9,394 nt of DNA from positions 1-9,394 of the forward strand of contig JAFUTM010000451.1 of assembly GCA_017484235.1 (NCBI GenBank). The letters are read 5' to 3'. Positions 5,715 through 9,394 of this stretch are shown piece by piece. Every line of letters begins with the position of its first letter. Positions within the stretch are counted from its first letter, which is position 1. The notes beneath the pieces were generated by a model, which had not been told where the DNA came from, made no database searches, and was given only the letters and a program-made list of their open reading frames with translations. Position numbers and translations under genes: made by a program. Origin of the DNA: Selenomonadaceae bacterium. GTDB taxonomy: Bacteria; Bacillota; Negativicutes; Selenomonadales; Selenomonadaceae.

Positions 5715-5954
5715 ATGAAATCAGATGATTTTATTGATATTACAGATGTTGTTTGTCCGATAACTTTTGTAAAAGTGAAAGTGGCGCTTGAAGACCTTGA
5801 AGATGGACAAATTTTGGAAATTCGCATGAATGAAGGCGAACCACTCCAAAATGTTCCTCGAAGTCTCAAAGATGAATTTCACAAAATTTTAGAAGTGAAT
5901 GATAATGAAGATGGAACTTTTACTTTATTTGTCGAAAAAGGCGGCTTAAAATGA
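5715..5954 (+). CDS. TusA-family sulfur carrier protein
   Basis: TusA-like proteins carry sulfur as a persulfide on one cysteine and pass it to partner enzymes. The family core is present: DITDVVCPITFVKVKVALE (8-26) with the active cysteine C14 in a CPxT context, then LEDGQILEIRMNEGEP (28-43) and NVPRSLKDEFHKIL (46-59). The CPxTFVK and NVPRS variants are typical of the group in anaerobic Firmicutes rather than of E. coli TusA, which modifies tRNA, so I leave the symbol empty. The usual EEGH is DEFH here. Length, 79 aa, is normal. AGGAGG (5702-5707) is a perfect SD 7 nt from the ATG. The stop overlaps the metY start (ATGA, 5951-5954), which points to coupled synthesis and to MetY as the likely sulfur acceptor enzyme. 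Confidence 0.85.
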   Translation: MKSDDFIDITDVVCPITFVKVKVALEDLEDGQILEIRMNEGEPLQNVPRSLKDEFHKILEVNDNEDGTFTLFVEKGGLK

Positions 5955-7183
5955 AATTTTCAACAGAATTATTGCACGGAACATCGCCGGAAAAAATCAC
6001 AGGCTCAACGACTCAACCGATTTATCAAACTTCGGCTTATTATCAAGAAACGGCTGAAGATATGGAAAAGATATTCGCCGGACGAAAGCCTGGATTTGTT
6101 TATACTCGCGTAAATAATCCGACAATTGCAAATTTTGAACGAAGAATGGCGGCACTTGAGCACGGAATTGGTGCGGTAGCCTTCTCATCAGGAATGTCAG
6201 CAGTTTCTATGGCGATTATGAATATCCTAGAAACTGGAGATGAAATAGTGTCAAACAGTGGACTTTTTGGCGGAACAAGTGCTTTTTTCAATGAACTTAA
6301 AAGTTTTGGCGTAAATATCAAATATGTTGTCGAAAATCGTCCTGAAAATTTTGCTTCATTCATCACTGAAAAAACAAAATTGATATATGTTGAGACAATC
6401 GGCAATCCGAAATTGGACGTTGCAGACATAAAATCACTCGCTGAACTCGCACATTCCAAAAGTCTGCCTTTATTCGTCGATAATACGGTTACCACACCAT
6501 ATTTGATTAAACCGCTGGATTTTGGAGCTGATATCGTGATTCATTCGACCTCGAAAATGATAAACGGCGGTGGAAATTCAATCGGCGGAATCGTGATTTG
6601 CGGCAAAAATTTTAAATGGAATCCTGTAAAATTTCAAAAGCTCAATAATTTTGCTAAATTTGGCAATATGAGTTATATTGTGAGATTGCGAAGTAATATG
6701 CTCATGAATTTTGGCGGCTGTGCAGCTCCATTTAATGTGTTTTTGACCGGAATTGGTCTGGATACACTTGGATTGAGAATGCAGCGTGCCTGTGATAATG
6801 CTTCAAAACTTGCAAAATTTTTATCTGAGAAAAAAGATATTTTGGTCAACTATCCAGGACTTGAAAATAATCTTTATCACGAACTTGCTAAAACGCAGTT
6901 TAATAATAAATTTGGTACAATGTTTACCATTCGGCTTGGAAGTAAAGAAAACGCCTTCAAATTTATAAATTCACTGAAATTTGCGCTGAATGTTTCAAAC
7001 ATCGGCGACGCTCGGACTTTAGTCATTCACCCTGCCTCAACGATTTATTTTCACGCAAATGAAGCCGAAAAAATAAATGCAGGTGTCACTGATGATTTAG
7101 TCCGCGTGAATGTTGGTCTTGAGGATATTGCCGATCTGATTAGTGATTTTGAGCAAGCGTTACAGAACAGAATTTCTTATTGA
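5951..7183 (+). CDS. metY: O-acetylhomoserine sulfhydrylase (Cys/Met PLP family)
   Basis: A fold-type I PLP enzyme that makes homocysteine from O-acetylhomoserine and a sulfur donor. Family signatures are YTRVNNPT (51-58, phosphate and PLP contacts from the partner subunit), SSGMSA (79-84), ETIGNP (148-153), VDNTVTTPY (176-184) and the PLP lysine K202 in HSTSKMINGGGNSIGG (198-213). The C-terminal NVGLEDIADLISDFEQAL is standard. CAAPFNVFL, NYPGL, HELAK and GDARTLVIHPAS favour MetY over cystathionine gamma-synthase or MetZ. The common GGHG after the lysine is GGGN here. Length, 410 aa, is slightly below the usual 420-430. The start overlaps the tusA stop by 4 nt, and no good SD lies in front of it, consistent with translational coupling. 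Substrate choice (acetyl versus succinyl ester; sulfide versus TusA-bound sulfur) cannot be read from sequence. Confidence 0.85.
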   Translation: MKFSTELLHGTSPEKITGSTTQPIYQTSAYYQETAEDMEKIFAGRKPGFVYTRVNNPTIANFERRMAALEHGIGAVAFSSGMSAVSMAIMNILETGDEIVSNSGLFGGTSAFFNELKSFGVNIKYVVENRPENFASFITEKTKLIYVETIGNPKLDVADIKSLAELAHSKSLPLFVDNTVTTPYLIKPLDFGADIVIHSTSKMINGGGNSIGGIVICGKNFKWNPVKFQKLNNFAKFGNMSYIVRLRSNMLMNFGGCAAPFNVFLTGIGLDTLGLRMQRACDNASKLAKFLSEKKDILVNYPGLENNLYHELAKTQFNNKFGTMFTIRLGSKENAFKFINSLKFALNVSNIGDARTLVIHPASTIYFHANEAEKINAGVTDDLVRVNVGLEDIADLISDFEQALQNRISY

Positions 7184-7192
7184 GGTGATATT

Positions 7193-7942
7193 ATGGAAAA
7201 TAAATATATTTCTCATTTTAGTCAAAATTTAAATCGAGATATGAGCATTAGAATTTATGGCAGCGGCGGCGTTCCAATTTTGGTTTTTCCGACGCAGGAC
7301 GCGATGAGCGATAACTTTGCAAATTTTGGAATGATAGACACATTGTCGAATTATATTAACAATGGACAGATACAATTATTCTGCGTTGATACCGTTGATG
7401 TTGAAACGTGGTCTAATGTTTGGGGCGACAAGAATTGGCGTGCTAATCGCCAAGAGAAATATTATAACTATATTGTTAATGAAGTTTTGCCGTATATTAA
7501 AAATATCAATGCAACAAATAATTTGCCGATTGTTACAGGATGCAGTCTCGGCGGGCTGCACACAGCTATTTTATTTTTCCGTCATCCTGAACTATTTGCC
7601 GGAATGTTGTCACTTTCCGGTGTATATGATGCAAAGTTCTTTTTCGACGGCTGGTTAAATTCGACACTTTATGAAAATTCGCCGATTGATTTTTTGGCAA
7701 ATATTCAATTGGATCACCCATATATTGATATTTACAATCATAAAAAAATTATTCTGTGCATTGGTCAAGGTCAATGGGAAGACGAAGGCCGACGGACGAC
7801 GGCAATTATGAGAGATATCTTTCAACAAAAGAACATAAATGCCTGGACTGACTTTTGGGGCTACGACGTTGACCACGATTGGTTCTGGTGGAAGAAACAA
7901 ATTTTATATTTCTTGCCAGAATTTTTGAAGGAGGTCTCATAA
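7193..7942 (+). CDS. Esterase-family alpha/beta-hydrolase (COG4947-like)
   Basis: A cytoplasmic alpha/beta-hydrolase-fold protein with no signal peptide. The nucleophile elbow is GCSLGG (116-121) with Ser118. A likely catalytic His is H228 in DVDHDWFWW (225-233), and the acid is probably within GQWEDE (193-198). FPTQ (33-36) after the first strands, and FCVDTVDVETW (63-73), match what I remember of the uncharacterised esterase group COG4947. Trp is frequent (W73, W77, W82, W154, W195, W218, W222, W230, W232, W233), suggesting an aromatic-lined pocket. SD AGGTGA (7183-7188) starts on the last base of the metY stop. The gene abuts the ATP-grasp gene directly (stop then ATG with no gap), so the two proteins probably act together, for example on a ligase product. 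The true substrate is unknown. Confidence 0.8.
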   Translation: MENKYISHFSQNLNRDMSIRIYGSGGVPILVFPTQDAMSDNFANFGMIDTLSNYINNGQIQLFCVDTVDVETWSNVWGDKNWRANRQEKYYNYIVNEVLPYIKNINATNNLPIVTGCSLGGLHTAILFFRHPELFAGMLSLSGVYDAKFFFDGWLNSTLYENSPIDFLANIQLDHPYIDIYNHKKIILCIGQGQWEDEGRRTTAIMRDIFQQKNINAWTDFWGYDVDHDWFWWKKQILYFLPEFLKEVS

Positions 7943-9136
7943 ATGAAATTTATATTTATTTCTCCGCAATTTCCGAAGCATTATTGGCAATTCTGCGATC
8001 GCCTCAAGAAAAATGGCGTCAATGTGCTTGGAATCGGCGATTCACCTTATGATTCACTGCGCGATGAACTCAAACGCGACCTCACCGAATATTATTATGT
8101 GCCTTCGCTCAATGATTATGATGCGGTTATGCGTGCTGTTGCATTTTTGGAATTTAAGCATGGAAAGATTGACTGGATTGAGTCAAATAACGAGTACTGG
8201 CTGGAACTTGATGCAAAATTGCGGACAGATTTTCACGTTACGACCGGCGAACAGTTTGAAAATATCGGCAGAATTAAAAATAAATCCGCGATGAAAGAAT
8301 TTTACGCTAAAGCCGGCGTTCCGACTGCACGTCTTCATAAAATCACGGACTTTGAAGCCGCCAAAGGATTTATTGAGCTTGTTGACTATCCTGTCATTGT
8401 TAAACCGGATATTGGCGTTGGTGCCTGTGATACTTATAAATTATCAAGTGACAACGATTTACAAGAATTTTTTGAGAAACATATTGATGTTCCTTATGTA
8501 ATGGAAGAATTTGTTACCGGCGATATTTGTTCTTATGACGCGATTTTAGATGCCGATTCCAATCCACTGCTTGAATCAATGACGGTTTGGCCGCCGTCAG
8601 TAATGGATATTGTTTTGCAACAGTTAGATTTATCCTATTATACAGTCGCCCATGCACCTGAGGAATTAAAGCGTGTCGGTAGAGCTACGGCAAAGGCTTT
8701 CGCGGTCAAAAGTCGTTTCGTTCATCTTGAGTTCTTCCGTCTCACTAAGGCCAAACCTGGTCTCGGTGATGTTGGCGACTTCGTTGGTCTTGAAGTTAAT
8801 ATGAGACCGGCGGGCGGATACACACCGGATATGATAAATTTTGCTCATTCGACTGATGTTTATCAAATTTGGGCGGATATGGTGACGACTAATAAGCGGC
8901 TTATTCCAGACAGCGGACAGCATTGCTATGTCGTCTACGCAAGCCGCCGCGATTGTCATAATTATATTCATTCTCATGAGGACATTTTAAGCCGATATGG
9001 TGATGATATTGTGATGTGTGAGAGAATGCCGGAAATGATGGTGCCGCAAATGGGCAATCAAATGTACACAGCCAAGCGGCCGAATCAAGAGGCGGTTGAC
9101 GAGTTTATAAAATTCATTCAAGAACAAAAATCATAA
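7943..9136 (+). CDS. ATP-grasp domain protein, putative carboxylate-amine ligase
   Basis: ATP-grasp enzymes activate a carboxylate as acyl phosphate and join it to an amine or thiol. The N-terminal pre-ATP-grasp domain starts MKFIFISPQFPKHYW and continues to about 105. Nucleotide binding is seen in KNKSAMKEFYAKAGVPTAR (112-130), YPVIVKPDIGVGA (149-161, K154 and Gly loop) and VMEEFVTGD (186-194). The metal site is HLEFF (261-265, E263) and LEVNMRPAGGYTPDM (283-297, E284 and N286). About 90 residues follow as a C-terminal domain. Length, 397 aa, is normal for a stand-alone ligase. The SD AAGGAGGT (7928-7935) is near perfect and lies in the end of the esterase gene. It does not look like a biotin carboxylase, PurK or D-Ala ligase. 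The product is unknown; context suggests a partner of the esterase and possibly of the sulfur genes. Confidence 0.8.
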   Translation: MKFIFISPQFPKHYWQFCDRLKKNGVNVLGIGDSPYDSLRDELKRDLTEYYYVPSLNDYDAVMRAVAFLEFKHGKIDWIESNNEYWLELDAKLRTDFHVTTGEQFENIGRIKNKSAMKEFYAKAGVPTARLHKITDFEAAKGFIELVDYPVIVKPDIGVGACDTYKLSSDNDLQEFFEKHIDVPYVMEEFVTGDICSYDAILDADSNPLLESMTVWPPSVMDIVLQQLDLSYYTVAHAPEELKRVGRATAKAFAVKSRFVHLEFFRLTKAKPGLGDVGDFVGLEVNMRPAGGYTPDMINFAHSTDVYQIWADMVTTNKRLIPDSGQHCYVVYASRRDCHNYIHSHEDILSRYGDDIVMCERMPEMMVPQMGNQMYTAKRPNQEAVDEFIKFIQEQKS

Positions 9137-9160
9137 AATTTATGATGAGGAGTTAAATTT

Positions 9161-9244
9161 ATGTCGATGACAAATTACATGGAGTTGTTGATGACGAATC
9201 AGCCGTGGAATTTGATAATGTTTATGGTCGTATTTTTATCGTGA
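9161..9244 (+). pseudogene. Truncated N-terminus of a small membrane protein (DUF6803-like)
   Basis: A 27-codon ORF with a good SD (GAGGAG, 9147-9152, 8 nt from the ATG) begins 24 nt after the ATP-grasp stop. It encodes MTNYMELLMTNQPWNL followed by a hydrophobic stretch and then stops. From memory, the YMxLLxxNQPWNLIxFM start belongs to a family of small multi-helix membrane proteins (DUF6803), in which a proline-containing helix would continue here. In the same frame after the TGA, an MFFYKLYKK stretch (9248-9274) could be a remnant of the next part, suggesting a small deletion or mutation. The strong SD means the 27-aa hydrophobic peptide may still be made. Alternatively it is a genuine small membrane peptide. 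Family call is uncertain. Confidence 0.5.
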
Positions 9245-9268
9245 CACATGTTTTTCTACAAATTGTAC

Positions 9269-9292
9269 AAAAAAACAGGCTTTCATGGCCTG
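9269..9292 (-). terminator. Rho-independent terminator of the - strand hydrolase gene
   Basis: Read on the - strand, CAGGC pairs with GCCTG (9288-9292 with 9276-9280) around a 7-nt loop and is followed by seven T residues (A-run 9269-9275 on the + strand). It lies 24 nt beyond the stop codon of the - strand gene. On the + strand the stem has no good T-run directly after it, so it is probably one-directional, though it may slow + strand transcripts. Confidence 0.75.
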
Positions 9293-9316
9293 CAAGGAAT
9301 TTTTGGTAAATTTTTA

Positions 9317-9394
9317 TTAAATATTATCAATAAATATTGTAATTTCATTTGCTAATATTTCTGGGCAGTCTATTTCCATAAAATGACGTTCACC
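9317..9394 (-). CDS. Alpha/beta hydrolase, C-terminal fragment (runs off the window)
   Basis: The - strand is open from the window edge to a TAA at 9317-9319 and encodes GERHFMEIDCPEILANE followed by ITIFIDNI. This fits the usual C-terminus of alpha/beta-hydrolases, where a conserved catalytic His (here in GERHF) is followed by an acidic-Pro motif and a final amphipathic helix ending in a phrase like FL. Only 25 codons are visible, so the subfamily cannot be told. A terminator follows at 9269-9292, which supports a real gene end. It is convergent to the tusA-metY operon and not part of it. Confidence 0.6.
   Translation of the reverse strand, partial: GERHFMEIDCPEILANEITIFIDNI

Overview
The window is a gene-dense, AT-rich bacterial chromosome segment. 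All genes on the + strand run in one direction; only a hydrolase fragment at the right edge is on the - strand. The gene set (Firmicutes-type Hfq, a dUTPase of the low-GC Gram-positive type, RarA, RodZ, a DUF3084 membrane protein next to a YqgF-like nuclease, an O-acetylhomoserine sulfhydrylase of anaerobe type) fits an anaerobic Firmicute, most likely a Negativicutes/Selenomonadales member. That assignment is inferred from remembered family resemblance, not from a search, and no genus can be named. No rRNA, tRNA, CRISPR array, insertion sequence or phage gene is visible.

Left block (1-5580), housekeeping. A 5' region of about 330 bases with a near-consensus promoter leads into hfq, then dut (dUTPase) and rarA (replication/recombination AAA+ ATPase), closely spaced. 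A second promoter starts rodZ (cytoskeleton-associated membrane protein), followed by a DUF3084 coiled-coil membrane protein, a YqgF-like RNase-H-fold protein and a deoxycytidylate deaminase. An intrinsic terminator at about 5616-5648 closes this block. Dut and the deaminase both make dUMP, the thymidylate precursor.

Right block (5656-9244), an accessory metabolic operon. A TTGACA-17-TAAAAT promoter drives a TusA-family sulfur carrier, O-acetylhomoserine sulfhydrylase (metY, start overlapping the tusA stop), a cytoplasmic esterase-fold protein and an ATP-grasp ligase. The joints are tight and most Shine-Dalgarno (SD) sites are strong. The operon ends in a short broken ORF that resembles the N-terminus of a small membrane protein family. 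A possible reading is sulfur delivery to homocysteine (TusA to MetY) together with an unassigned ligase/hydrolase pair. From the right edge a - strand alpha/beta-hydrolase C-terminus converges on the operon, with its own terminator.

The most interesting points are: (1) the hfq leader, where a strong SD lies 48 nt from the start codon but a 40-nt hairpin would bring it to 8 nt, and where an upstream complementary segment could pair with that SD; (2) a coiled coil in the DUF3084 protein with 12 successive leucines and 11 successive asparagines in strict heptad register; (3) the TusA-MetY-esterase-ATP-grasp operon as a possible undescribed pathway.
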